Shown here in pieces: positions 35,401-50,889 of a stretch of 64,000 bases of DNA (position 1 is the stretch's first letter; every line of letters starts with the position of its first letter). The translations under genes were made by a program, and so were the position numbers. The notes below the pieces were generated by a model that worked only from the letters and a program-made list of their open reading frames with translations, had not been told where the DNA came from and did not search any database. This stretch comes from Epithemia pelagica (lineage: Eukaryota; Bacillariophyta; Bacillariophyceae; Surirellales; Surirellaceae): contig OX337239.1 of assembly GCA_946965045.2 (NCBI GenBank), positions 2,999,268 to 3,063,267 on the forward strand. The letters run 5' to 3'.

Positions 35401-36010
35401 AAGGTTGGACAACCTGCACTGATAGTGCGCGCATTATATGGTCTCAAAAGTTCTGCCGCAAGGTGGCGTGATCACATCGCCGCCACGCTCCGCGATATGG
35501 GATTTAAGATGTGTCAAGCTGATCCGGATGTATGGCTTCGAGCGAACACTCGACCATCTGATGGGTTCCAGTATTACGAGTATGTTTTGGTCTATATTGA
35601 TGATCTGCTGATTGTTAGTCATGATCCCAAAACCGTGATGCAGGACCTGCAGAGGCGCTATACGACCAAGCCCGACAGCATCAAACCGCCAGACGAATAC
35701 TTGGGATCCGAAATACGGCGTTATACCATACCCGACACGCAAGATCCGTCGAACCGTGATCGTTGGGCCATGCCCGCTGACAAGTATTGTAAGCGTGCTC
35801 TTGCCGAAGTCGAAACGGAACTGGAGAAATCCGGAGAAAAGCTGAAGTCAAAAACACAACGCAATTGCTTATCATCGGACTCGTGAAGCGCAAGCTGCTG
35901 GACTTGTGCGCATTGCATGGGAAGAAGGTGAAACGAATCTTGCCGATATCCTCACCAAACTGTTACCCGGACCTCGATTGCGATTCCTGGCCCAACGTAT
36001 CATGTGGTAG
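32458..36010 (+). pseudogene. pol: Copia pol: protease, integrase, reverse transcriptase, truncated RNase H
   Basis: Continuous from 32452 to the TGA at 35884. The protease site is ELDSHADTCAVG (D-S-H-A rather than D-S/T-G-A). The integrase has DTGASIFTDGKGF, MVSDGARELF and WQNAAEASIRELKK as D, D and E regions. Reverse transcriptase reads KARLVAGGHKT, GDVQNAYLNAP, ALYGLKSSAARW and the catalytic YIDDLLIVS (35592-35620). After EKSGEKLKSK (about 35852) the RNase H core is missing. Only its end survives in another frame: HNAIAYHRTREAQAAG, TNLADILTKLLP, stop TAG at 36008-36010. The deletion removes the catalytic RNase H residues, so this copy cannot complete reverse transcription alone. There is no ATG at the start; expression probably needs readthrough of the gag TGA. 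Confidence 0.9.
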
Positions 36011-36132
36011 CACCCCTTTTAGATCCAAAATGGGATCGCCCCCTTTTGAAGAATAGTCCGACGTACTGGACCGGCCTCTGCTGACATGACGAACTAAACG
36101 AAGTTGCCCACCCCGATTTTGTTCGCGGGGAC

Positions 36133-36372
36133 TGAATAAATAATCACGGGCGCCCCCTTTGTAACCTACGAAGGGCCTCGCCATGCCTCGCTACGCACCG
36201 CCTGGCATCGCCCGGCCCCTAGTTATGTGTTCGCTAGTGGGTACCGTGATCGCTATTTGGCCCCTACGTGAGCGATTTGCCCCCAAAGGGCACCCCTAGT
36301 TTAGTCATCATAATTTCTGATAGTTTGATTGTTGCAAGCCGTATATTGCGTCTGGCCGTCAGTTTTTATTCA
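36133..36372 (+). repeat. 3' LTR
   Basis: Partner of 29638-29877. The preceding bases (TTCGCGGGGAC) are only weakly purine-rich, so the polypurine tract is not clear-cut. Confidence 0.92.
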
Positions 36373-36793
36373 AATCCTTCCACATCTGTTGTGTTGAACG
36401 CCAGACAAAATACTTATTGTCTGACATGAAACACTTACATAAACTGACACATCTGCTATGTGAATCCGATGGACAAAGACAAGACTTGCAGATCATAGGG
36501 ATACCACGACGAACCGACTCTGATCTCGTTTCGATTATTCCACATGAACTGTCATACAGAGCAGCCTGGCAATAGCGTTCGTTCCCAAATCCAGAACATC
36601 CACTCAGGTGTACACCACACCCATAACAACTGTCACGGCATCTTGGATTTGATCCATATTTGTGAACACACTTTCGGGTAATCAACCAATTACTAGTCGG
36701 GTTATCTGTCAAAATACAGGATGGACAACGTCTAAGGGCAGCGTCATGCGCCCCCAAAACGCACACCCCATACGCGCCGTCGGCATGCGCCAT
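36373..36793 (-). pseudogene. Accessory protein Z, copy A, N-terminal part
   Basis: Minus-strand frame from 36793 rich in Cys: CPSC, RKCVHKYG, CRDSCYGCGVHLSGC, CGIIETRSES, ICKSCLCPSDSHSRC, SLCKCF. These spaced Cys pairs look like a multi-site zinc-binding module. The frame runs into the LTR at 36372, and the missing C-terminus lies at 29637-29480. The initiator and the upstream part are uncertain, because sequence from 36794 to the solo LTR at 36947 shows no coding signal. Confidence 0.6.
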
Positions 36794-36946
36794 TTTTCGT
36801 ACCCGGTTTTTTTATACGGATTTACACCATTTTGACTAATCCCTTCCACCACCACGCACATACAACATCATACACATTCACGGCGACCCTAGCTTCCACG
36901 CACGCACACTCCCATCTTCCACGCACAGAGAACTTACCTTCTAAGC

Positions 36947-37186
36947 TGAATAAAAACTGACGGCCAGGCGCAATATACGGCTTGCAACAATCAAACTATC
37001 AGAAATTATGGTAACTAAACTAGGGGTGCCCTTTGGGGGCAAATCACTCACGTAGGGGCCAAACAGCGATCACGGTACCCACTAGCGAACACGTAACTAG
37101 GGGCCGGGCGATGCCAGGCGATGCCTAGCGAGGCATGGCGAGGCCCTTCGTAGGTTACAAAGGGGGCGCCCGTGATTATTTATTCA
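36947..37186 (-). repeat. Solo LTR of the 240-base family
   Basis: Inverted copy of the LTRs at 29638 and 36133, same length and ends, with roughly ten visible substitutions, so it is older. Flanked by a 4-base duplication AAGC (36943-36946 and 37187-37190). Produced presumably by LTR-LTR recombination of a full element. Confidence 0.93.
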
Positions 37187-37319
37187 AAGCACACTGACCT
37201 TGCCCTCCACGTCCAAAACACTCTGAACACAAAGTACCAACCTCATCGGAACAAGGCATCTTTACACCCTCTCCACAGGTGCAATAACACAAGGGCAAAC
37301 CCCCAATCTCTCCTATCCC

Positions 37320-37455
37320 ATTCTCCAATGACACCAGCGGAAGCCACTCACCTTTTGCATCCCATGCTCCGAAAGCACCAGCGGAAGCCACACACCATTA
37401 GCATCCCATGCTCCGAAAGCACTGGCAGAAGCCACCCACCTTTTGCATCTCAGGC
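37320..37455. repeat. 46-base minisatellite, three units
   Basis: Units share CCATGCTCCGAAAGCACCAGCGGAAGCCAC with small changes and start near 37333, 37379 and 37425. Confidence 0.7.
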
Positions 37456-37456
37456 T

Positions 37457-38920
37457 CCGGAGCAAAGACACCCTTCTATAGCTTGAATCACTCTGAATTT
37501 CGGTAGAGACACTAGGGGTATCATAGGCATGGATGTCATAGGCTCTGAACTCGTCGATCGCGGACCAAAAGTCTTGTTGTAGACCATACCAGTGTCGCGT
37601 TGTCGTTGTCTCAACATTCCATGGACATGGAGCAAAGTAACCCTTCTATAGCTTGAATCACTCCAAATTTCGGTAAAGACACTTGCGCTATCATAGACAT
37701 GGATTTCATAGGCTCTAAACTCGTCTACCATGGACCAAAAGTCTTGTAGTAGACCATACTGGTGTGGCGTTGTCAATGTCCCAAACTTCCATGGACATGG
37801 AGCAAAGTAACCCTTCTATAACTTGAGTCGCTCCAAATTTCGGTAAAGACACTTGCGCTATCATAGACATGGATGTCATAGGCTCTGAACTCTTCTATCG
37901 CAGACCAAAAGTCTGGCTGAAGACCATACCAGTGTCGCGTTGTCGATGTCCCAAACTTCCATGGACATGGAGCAAAGAAACCCTTCTATAACTTGAGTCG
38001 CTCCAAATTTCGGTAGAGACACTTGGGGTATCATAGGCATGGATGTCATAGTCTCTGAACTCGTCAATCGCGGACCCATGGAGCAAAGTAACCCTTCTAT
38101 AACTTGAGTCGCTCCAAATTTCGGTAGAGACACTTGGGGTACCATAGGCATGGATATCATAGGCTCTGAACTTATCTACCATGGACCAAAAGTCTTGTAG
38201 TAGACCATACTGGTGTTGCGTTGTCGATGTCCCAAACTTCCATGGACATGGAGCAAAGAAACCCTTCTATAACTTGAGTCGCTCCAAATTTCGGTAGAGA
38301 CACTTGGGGTACCATAGGCATGGATATCATAGGCTCTGAACTCATCTACCATGGACCAAAAGTCTTGTTGTAGACCATACTGGTGTTGCGTTGTCGATGT
38401 CCCAAACTTCCATGGACATGGAGCAAAGAAACCCTTCTATAACTTGAGTCGCTCCAAATTTCGGTAGAGACACTTGGGGTACCATAGGCATGGATATCAT
38501 AGGCTCTGAACTCATCTACCATGGACCAAAAGTCTTGTTGTAGACTATACCAGTGTCGCGTTGTCGATGTCCCAAACTTCCATGGACTTCTTCGAGCAAA
38601 GACATTTTTCTGTTCATCGAATCGACCCAGGTCTTGGTACATATCCTCGGGATATCATAGCCATGTATACCATAGGCTCTGATCTTATGTGCCGTCAAGA
38701 TAAAGGCTTGCAATAGATCAGATCGGTTTGGCGTTGTCGCCGTGCCAAAATTGTATGGACATGGAGCAAAGAGATCCTTCTCGTCATGGAATCGGTCCAG
38801 ATTTTGGAAGAGACCCTTAGTGTATCATTCTTATGGATACCATAGGATCTGATCTCGTGATCTGTGATGAGAAAGGCTTGCAATAGACCATACCGATATA
38901 GCGTTGGCCTTGACATTGTC
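37457..38920. repeat. ~171-base tandem array, about nine units
   Basis: Units start at GGAGCAAAG near 37457, 37630, 37798, 37968, 38087, 38249, 38420, 38591 and 38761. One unit (37968-38087) is shortened to about 120 bases, and the last two are strongly diverged. On the minus strand the units stay open and encode a 57-residue repeat of the form MVDEFRAYDIHAYGTPSVST...WSDSSYRRVSLLHVHG. The period is a multiple of three and reading frames persist over two to three units, so it may descend from a repetitive coding sequence. No start or family is recognised. Confidence 0.8.
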
Positions 38921-39140
38921 CAAAAATTTCGTAGGCTCATTTTATCCTCCATTGAATCGTATGACAAAGCAAACAAGACTCAGAAATTCTTAGCGTTATT
39001 TGAATTTTCCCCATAAAAACGATAAGAACTGAGAGATAGTCAGGATCAGTTGTTTTCTCCGAAGTACATCTTCTTGCAACCGCAAACAGAAATCCTCTTA
39101 CCATTACTCTTCGAGAAGACCGTTCGATATCGTATAAAAG

Positions 39141-40004
39141 ATGGAAGACTCGTCTTGGTTGAATACTGTTGCAATATGGAATCTCATCTCGAATACACGA
39201 TTTGATGTTGAAATTTCGTTTTGTCTTCGTAGCGGTGATAGGAATGTTATTCTCACTGAAGATGTTGCGGCAGCCAAATGAATCAAAAACGAATTCAAGG
39301 ATCTTGTAGACAGGATTATTAATCACGAGGGACGACTTGATGTGATTTCCATTATGAATGGTAATCAAAAAACAGAAGAGCACCAGTGTCAGATGGGCAC
39401 ATGGGCAGACAGACCGGAATTCCTTGACGGACCCTTCATCTGGAAACAAAACTTCCTCGAGACATGTCTTGTTTGTGGTAAATTCACCTGTAATCAACGG
39501 GTAACAATATACACATGCAAGCATTGTTTTGGTCCTTTACAAGTACCTGGGTCGTCTTCATCTTGTGATACCACTTGTGCAAAGACTCCCTGTACTTCAT
39601 CCATGAACATGTCCTTCGTATGGGAGTTCTGTATGACTTTACGAGAGGCATTCCAAGCGTGGTTTGACTTCCACAAGTTTGGAAAAAACAGAAAGATTCC
39701 CTTTTTTGAATATATCCCAGCCGAAACTTGTGGGATTTTGACAAAAACGGTCGGTAAAGTATGGAGAGAAAAATTGGAGCCTTATTACGACGAGGATACC
39801 AAGTGGCGTAGTCCATCTCATTTCATTCACACCGAGAAACAATGGGCATTGTGGCTGATTTCTTCACCACCTGGTTGCTCCTTTCGCAACTATATGCCTA
39901 TTTTTACTGCATGTTATCATATAGCACAGGAAAATCCAAAGAAACATGCTGCTGGTGTATCACAGAGTGCTCGCAAGAAACAAAAGACGTGGAATGCTCC
40001 CTGA
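39141..40004 (+). pseudogene. Accessory protein Z of the large transposon, copy B
   Basis: From ATG 39141 (MEDSSWLNTVAIWN) the frame runs 288 codons to 40004, with one in-frame TGA (39279-39281). Downstream of the stop comes INHEGRLDVISIMNGN, then a Cys pair module (LVCGKFTCNQRVTIYTCKHC), further Cys (SSSSCDTTCAKTPC), FFEYIPAETCG, KVWREKLEPYYD, and the C-terminal WALWLISSPPGC with NYMPIF shared with copy A. A TATAAAAG box (39133-39140) directly abuts the ATG. The gene points toward Y (convergent), leaving 40 bases between them, the same arrangement as in copy A. The zinc-ribbon-plus-tail layout recalls C-termini of PiggyBac-type transposases, but no catalytic part is present; function unknown. 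Confidence 0.6.
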
Positions 40005-40043
40005 ATTTGTTTTTCCTTCGTGATGAATGCATCCAGAAAGAAT

Positions 40044-42059
40044 TTATAATGTTCCGCTACGAATACCTTGAACCGTCTTGGTTATACCATGGTCCTCTCT
40101 TGTTTTGTTGACAGTTGCATTCATAGACCTGGAACTTACTGCCCAAAACCAACTAATAGTGTCGTTCTTCATGTTCCCATCTTTATGTTGTCTTTGTGTG
40201 TGTATTGACGTTCCATGCCGGATCACACGTCCATCCCATAGAACCGAAACCCCATGAAATAGTTGTATACAAAGACCATGGTATGTAGTACCATCATACT
40301 CCACAAGAATATGCGGCAAAACAAAGAACCAATTTTGGGAGTCACCTGGGATTGTCTCTGTCCAGATTGCGAATGAAACAGAACCATCGTGAACATCATA
40401 ATGTGTCGTGTTCATGAGGTTCAAAATCAGGGTAATGGCTGAGGTCATACCTCCGACTCTTCCTCCGAATTCACTAGGCATTTCTTCGCCAGCTGAATCT
40501 TCTAGATACCGGAATGTTGGAATCACCCCAGGATATTCGCGTTCACGGAACCTTTTTGCCGCTGTACTTATTTTCGGCAGTATCATCGATAATGTCTTGT
40601 CCTTTGTAAATAATTTCTCGGAAACGAAAGTAGAACCGTTTCCTCTTGCCGCAGTATTACCAACAGTGGTCATAGATCCCAAGTCTCCCTTATTACATCT
40701 GGCATTGGCCGCCTTTCTCTGAGACCCAGTACGTGTAAATTCCCTTGCTCTGTGGTGTAATAGGTCCAACAATGTCTGGTCCTTCCGTAACAGGAATGTC
40801 ACTCGAATGTAACTAAGTGACTCTGGTCTCCCATCATTTCGGCGTGTCGGAACAATGAAAGTAATGTTTCCCCGAATACGATGGTCGTATACCAGTGGCC
40901 TTGGGTGTGTACCGGACGACATTTGCAACCATAGGTTTCGATGCAAAGCACCGCTAACATATCTCCGACTCCCTTTCTTATCTGAGTCATTCCTCTTTAT
41001 AATCAGCCTTGTTCGATATTGTTCCCGTGACATGTGATGTGTCATCGACTGTTTATTCCCTGGCTTTTAAATCTTTCCCTTGTCATCGAGGTACACGTCA
41101 GGAGGTAAAAGTGGGCTCCTATCCTCCACATCGGACCATTGGTAACATTCCTTCACAGTTTTGCCATTATTAGTAAGATGTTCACCCCAATCTAGACTCC
41201 AACAACGATGAATCTTTTTCAAGAATGCATTACTTGCAGGTTGGCCATCTTTGTGTCGCAGACGTAACCAAGACAACGGTAGTGGGACTGACAACGATGT
41301 GATGTTGGACGACCTTGACAGTTCTTGAAATTGACGCACACATGTATAAAAACCCCAGCCAAAGGGAAGAGGATAATGATATCTCTGAAGAGGTGATCAT
41401 TTTCGTCAAGGCATTAATTTTTTGTTAGTCCGAATCATCATGACAGGATCTTCGAATATAGAGGATGACACATGTGTTGTCTTCTTCCTGATTTCTCTAT
41501 ATCTTGTCCTCGACAAGGTACATTCCAATATGAATGCATTGTGGATCGTTTTAGTTACAAGACCCACCGGGATTTGTGCAACAATCATAGGACAACATTC
41601 TGGTGTAATGTTCGAATGACTGACAACGTCATCTCTTGTCTCCACAACATCATCCACAGCCTTGTTGTATATTTCTGGGATACGTGCAAAGACACTTGGG
41701 ATATCTTTCATATCGACCTTCCGTTGTATCATATCCTTTTCAAACGACAAACCAAAACAATCTTGATCGTCGTAACTTCCAAAGCAACGCTGCAGTAGAT
41801 GCAATAGCATCCTTATTTGATCGATGTCCTTGTCCAAGACAAAGTAGCACATTCTTTCATGTGCACTTTCGTTCTGATGCGACATGGCGACCACTGTTTC
41901 ACTTATACGTTGCGTTTTCTCTTTTTCGTACTTGGCATAGGTCTCCTGTGTACATGTGAGTCTCGAAATCGTCTGATCCGATGCCAAATCTTCGAAAGTG
42001 AGAAAAATATGTTTCTTCTTTATGGATGTCACCTCCGCTCTAGGATGTGTGCTTGTCAT
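40044..42059 (-). pseudogene. Accessory protein Y of the large transposon, copy B
   Basis: Homologous to 27518-29460. The N-terminal frame is 42059-41406 (CFGSYDDQDCF, LVTKTIHNAFILEC, SSSIFEDPVMMIRTNK). A short bridge with two frame changes follows (41405-41340, with LFRDIIILFPLAGVF). The C-terminal frame is 41339-40044, with one TAA (41067-41069). That last frame has GQPASNAFLKKIHRCWSLDW, RRYVSGALHRN, YPGVIPTFRYLE, NTTHYDVHDGSVSFAIW, FFVLPHILV and LFHGVSVLWDGRVIRHGTS. The HxD, distal His and H-x8-R residues are identical in both copies despite roughly half the residues having changed, which supports functional constraint before decay. A 2OG/Fe(II)-oxygenase-like fold is the best guess. Confidence 0.6.
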
Positions 42060-42166
42060 TTCCGAACTTCTTGTACTACAAAGACATAGTTAGTACGCGG
42101 ATAGAAATGCCAAATACCTGAAACTAGAACGTCTCTTCTCTTGATGGAGAGTACTAATAATATAGA

Positions 42167-45100
42167 TCAGACTTGCCTTTTCGCTTTTGTGTTGATGATC
42201 GTGACAGTAGAAGATTCAGTTTGGTCTCTCCTATTCTTCTCCCTTTGTTGTTCTTTACTCATGGAACGGATAGTTTCCAACGGTACACGACCCCATGCTG
42301 TCTCTGGAAATACAGGGACCGGTCTGTAGAGACCACGATGTTCCTCTTTTGACACGCCAACTTCTTCAACTGAACCATCATGTGCATTGGTGTACGTAAT
42401 CGAAGCAATATCTCCGTTGCACAAGGGGCAACTCTCGTTGATTTCAGGAGGTGTCGATTTCTGTTTCCCCATAGGAACTTGTTTTTCGGTGGTAAGGACA
42501 TGACCAAGACACACCTGACAAAACTTGTGCCCGCATCTCTCGATCCGACAGTCGTTAGGACGCTGTCCATGGTATATGGCACAATATTGTTCGGAGTCTT
42601 CATCATATTCGTCTAGGACGATTGTCTTGTCTTTCTTCGCGATTAATTCTGTCTCTTGTAGATCGTGTGGTATTAGCTCAGCATGACTATGACCACATAT
42701 GGAACAAAATCGATTCTTCACCGAATTCCGGATGAAAGTACATGTTGGACAATGATAATGAGGACAGTTGGAGGTTTCTTGCCTTGTCCAACTCACGATA
42801 GAAAAGGTCCGACTTCTATCCAGATCCTTTTTAAGCAATGAGGTCCCACAAGTGGAACAGAGTGCCTCTTTCTGATCTTCATCGTTCAATGTTCGTACCA
42901 GATCCAAAAATCGCCGATCTTCGCAAAGTCGTTCGAGCGCCTTGTCCGCTCCTGTAATCTCTTGTATCACTTTAATGTCCTCGAATCGTTCATCGTCGGA
43001 ATCCAGCACATCTTCCATTACCTCCCCTCGATCTTTCCCTTCCATTATAAACCGGCGACTGCGTTTGATCCTTGGACGTGTATTGTCATTAACGTCCTTG
43101 AAACATACACGCAGAGTCGAATCACGTTTCGCTCTATTGATAGCCGTACTCACGATATGATTGCAGGCCTTGTGACATTCTCGCCTACACGATGGCAATT
43201 CTTGAGCCCATTTCCCCATCATCTGATCACAGGACATATAAGGGGACGCCTTTGACAGGATCTCGTCGATCACACGTATTATTGATACTTGGGGAAGCGG
43301 ACACGCACTTGGTGCCACCGGATTCGGATACTTCTTATAAATGAATCTCCAGTCACATCCAACGAGCTCCTCCTTTATATCAACGCTCAAGAATGATTGG
43401 ATTTTCTTATCGTCGTCCAATAGCCTTAGTTTCCGAAGACATTGAATCACTGTAGGCCTCCACGAGCGAATATCCCTTGTCAATAATGGATCGAATATCA
43501 ACACTTCTCTTTGATGTGCTTGTAAGAGGATTAAGACGGGATCAAAAGCTTCATACTTGGTAGTGACGACGACCAATGTAGTATCGGAAGACGACGAACT
43601 CAAATCCATTGCAGTCGTTGTGTCCATTCTCAGACTATCTTCGTCGATTTGCTCAAAGGAAACGGACTTGTTGTGCCATTTATGAACCACCAGCACAAGC
43701 ATCGACCTGAATATAAGGGGAGGGATCCCCTTAAACTTTGTCGTCTCTTGAGTATTCGTCCGTAGCAAAAGGTTTCGTCTGTACTGGCGATGTGGGACAA
43801 AAAGGACGTCCATTTTCCCATTGTCATGTTGTAGAGAACCATTCTTGTTGGAACAGCAAGCACAGGTAAAGACAAATCGCAAAACAACTTCATGGATGCT
43901 TCCCTTTCGTCTAACGGCACTTTCTTTACAGAGATCCCAAGCTTCATTGATTGCTGACATCGACTGTTTGAGGGACCAGTTAGCCATATGAATCAAACGG
44001 TCATTAGTGAAAGATGCAAGGTCGTCTGATGGACCAGGTTAATTCTTGAGAGGAGGTGGTTTCTTTGATATTCCTTTAGGTTTGTCGCTACCGTGGTCAA
44101 CATGTGATTTACTTTCCAACAGACCCACCTTCGATTGAGAGGAAGATTTTTTGTCGTCGCTTGTTTTCTTTTTGTGGTTTCTTTTTCAATGCAAGAGTAT
44201 CAAAAATGGAACTCCAATCCTCCTCGCTTGCTGACAGAGACTGAGATGGTGATTTGCTCTCGTTATTTGAAACAGTGAAAATGGTAGAAATTGTTGCACC
44301 ATCACATCTACTGTCTGACGCTCGTTTACGGCGTTTCCTGTCTTGAGATTGTTGTTCATGTCGCCCCTTCTGATACTCCTTCGTCTTTGTAGCGTATTCC
44401 CGTTCCGTCGTCTGGTAATATGAAATTAGAACCGCCAAATTGGAATAGTCGTTCGCGGGATACTTAGCAGCTCTTGGTATGTCAAAATAAGGACGAAACC
44501 AGCAATCAGGAAGTGTAAGGGCTAATGCTTTTTCAACATCGACTCCTTCCATTTCATAGGAGTCAGATTCCAATACCCGATAGACAGCTGCCATATGTTG
44601 AACGCTCCAATCCATTTCTCGGACTGGTATTCTTCTGTCTTTCCGAAACTTTGATCTATCAGACGTCATGTAGTCCAATATTTTTGCAGCCACGACATTA
44701 AGCCGTCTCTCCATCGAATACGAGTTGAGGACAATATCAGCGAGCATAGGATGGGCTCCAAGAAACACCTTGAAGGATCGAGTAAAGCTTGCGCTCGACT
44801 TTGATCCTGTCGTGCACGTGAATTCCTTGGTGTCCCACAGACGAAGTGCGTCTCCATATAGAGTTTGTTCGAATAGGTCGATTCCTGGTGAAATAAAACT
44901 ACCAGCTCCGTCACTCTTGTTTCCCTCTTGTTGTTCTTCGATCGTCTCTACAAGTCTCAGTATCTTTGGGAAACAAACAGCAGCATGCGAGGCGATATCA
45001 CTGAAAATACTTGATCCACAGCGCAAGAGGGATACGAATATGGTTTCACCTCCATATGTAGTGGAGAAATCTGTCCAATTATCAGTGTTGGAATAAACAG

Positions 45101-45179
45101 AACGATACCAATCGATTGTATATTCATAACATATCAAGTCTGGGAAATATCGATCGGAATCTTCTACCGAATCAGCCAT
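42167..45179 (-). pseudogene. Accessory protein X of the large transposon, copy B (RING protein)
   Basis: Two minus frames, 45179-44109 and 43996-42167. In copy A the equivalent junction is one open frame, so they form one protein. The N-terminal domain (about 270 residues; CYEYTIDWYRSVY, LGAHPMLADIVLNSYS, LPDCWFRPYF) ends in a basic linker. Next come RFVFTCACCSNKNG, then VVVTTKYEAFD...VLIFDPLL...VIQCLRKLRLL. The latter resembles the 'L-V-V-I...Y-D-S-L...I-x-x-L' core of Ulp1/C48 proteases, but the HW histidine is absent and the Cys (SACPLPQ) is not kept in copy A. Zinc pairs (CSTCGTS, CPHYHCPTC, FCSICGHSH) and a RING-like finger (CGHKFCQVC...CPLC) follow. It lacks the Arg/Ser tail of copy A. 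A frame break near 44000-44110 disables it. Confidence 0.6.
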
Positions 45180-45289
45180 ATTAACGTGCGATTCAATCAG
45201 CTTGGGGAAGAAACAAGGAGAAATTTTCTTTTGATGCAGGGTTCCGATGCAACTTGATACTACCGTTTCTCAAGCTTGCGTGATGGAAA

Positions 45290-46090
45290 CCCTGTTCTCC
45301 TTGTTCCTATCTGAGAGTGGTAATCTTGTGGACTGACAGAATGTGAGAAGCAACGGCAACAGAGCAATCCAACAGGGTCTTGGTCAATAGGGATGGAGGA
45401 GTGAAGGAAATGGGTGTACCAACTTGATGTCTCGGTCCTTCCAGTCAAGAATCAGTAGCAAATACAACAATCCAATAGGGTCTTGGTCGATAGAGATGGA
45501 AGAGGGAAGTATGGGGGCGAACCAACTTGGTGTCTCGGCCCTTCAACAGAACCACCAATCAAGATACAGCAATCCAATGGGGTCTTTGTGGTCGATGTAG
45601 ATGAAGGAGGGAAGGAGAGTGGTGCACCAACTTGGTGTCTCGGCCCTTGTTCCAATCGGGAAGGAGTAGCAACACAGCAATCCAACAGGGTCTTGGTCGA
45701 TGGAGATGGAGGGGTGAAGGAAATTGGTGCAAGAAGGAGTAGCAATACAGCAATCCAACAGGGTCTTGGTCGATGGAAGTGGAGGGGTGAAGGAAATTGG
45801 TGCACCAACTTGGTGTCTCGGCCCTTGTTCCAATTGAGAAGGAGTAGCAACACAGCAATCCAACAGGGTCTTGGTCGATGGAGATGGAGGGGTGGGTGCA
45901 CCAACTTGGTGTCTTTTGCCCTTTGTTCAATAGAATCCTCACCAATCCAACCGTTCAGAAGCAGCGGCAATCCAGCAATCCAACCAGTTTTGGTCGATGG
46001 AAATTGATGGGAGAATGAAATGGGTGCACCAACTTGGTGTCTTTGCCCTTTTTCAAACAGAACCACCAATCCAGTCGTTCAGAGCGTTGA
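45290..46090. repeat. ~105-base minisatellite
   Basis: Six to seven units share CAATCCAACAGGGTCTTGGTCGAT, then GGTGCACCAACTTGGTGTCT. Several units are shortened, and spacing varies from about 80 to 120 bases. It lies between X and the transposase of copy B. Long ORFs across it on both strands are artefacts of the repeat. Confidence 0.85.
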
Positions 46091-46241
46091 AATTTGTCTT
46101 GTGGGATGATAGGAGGGAAGAAATAGTTGCCAAACAGCGATCACATGGTTGGGTTTTCATGGAAACAGAAGAAAATGATTAGTGGGCATATAGGAAAACG
46201 ACAAAACGAACTCTCACTGTTGTCTTGTCAACTTGGCTTAC

Positions 46242-50660
<4,419 letters not shown>

Positions 50661-50889
50661 TTTTGATTACTCTGGGTTCTCATTTGTACTGTGTGGGAGT
50701 TGCTTCCTCTATCTTCCCATGGTCGCTCTAAAGTTATCTTGTTATTCCCTTTGGAATCGAATACAACGTAACAACCAACAAAGGTGGACGAAGAAAATAA
50801 TGACATCAGTGTCGTGCATACTTAGGTACGTGGTCCACCCTGCTTCTGGGGGAGGAATACTATAAATATTTCTGGGGGAATTAACGGTC
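50661..50889. other. Probable 5' flank or end of transposon copy B
   Basis: Contains two TTCTGGGGG strings (50836 and 50870) flanking AATACTATAAATATTTC. Short repeated subterminal motifs are typical of CACTA-group ends, but the matching far end was not found, so the boundary is unproven. Confidence 0.3.

Larger units (their letters stand above)
29638..36372 (+). mobile_element. Ty1/copia retrotransposon with 240-base LTRs
   Basis: LTRs at 29638-29877 and 36133-36372 differ at one position seen by eye (GTACCGTGGTCG versus GTACCGTGATCG). Each LTR begins TGAATAAA and ends TTTATTCA, an 8-base inverted end. Flanks show a 4-base duplication AATC (29634-29637 and 36373-36376). The element holds gag (30373-32451) and pol (32458-36010), in the order protease, integrase, reverse transcriptase, RNase H remnant typical of copia. 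It sits inside gene Z of transposon copy A. Near-identical LTRs mean recent insertion, yet pol lacks most of RNase H. Confidence 0.93.

Noticed and set aside
37457-38920. CRISPR array
   Set aside because: Units are directly adjacent ~171-base repeats without unique spacers, in eukaryotic-type DNA.
38937-39524. 195 aa minus-strand ORF
   Set aside because: Lies opposite the N-terminus of Z copy B, whose sense strand is supported by a Cys module and homology to copy A.
36359-40004. Z as a complete PiggyBac transposase
   Set aside because: Only a zinc module and tail-like region are present; no DDD catalytic core could be seen upstream of either copy.
42167-43996. Active SUMO protease
   Set aside because: The catalytic His and Cys expected for Ulp1 are absent or not conserved between copies; kept only as a possible degenerate fold.
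45452-46069. 205 aa ORF in the minisatellite
   Set aside because: Repeat-derived; open in both strands and several frames because of the short unit.
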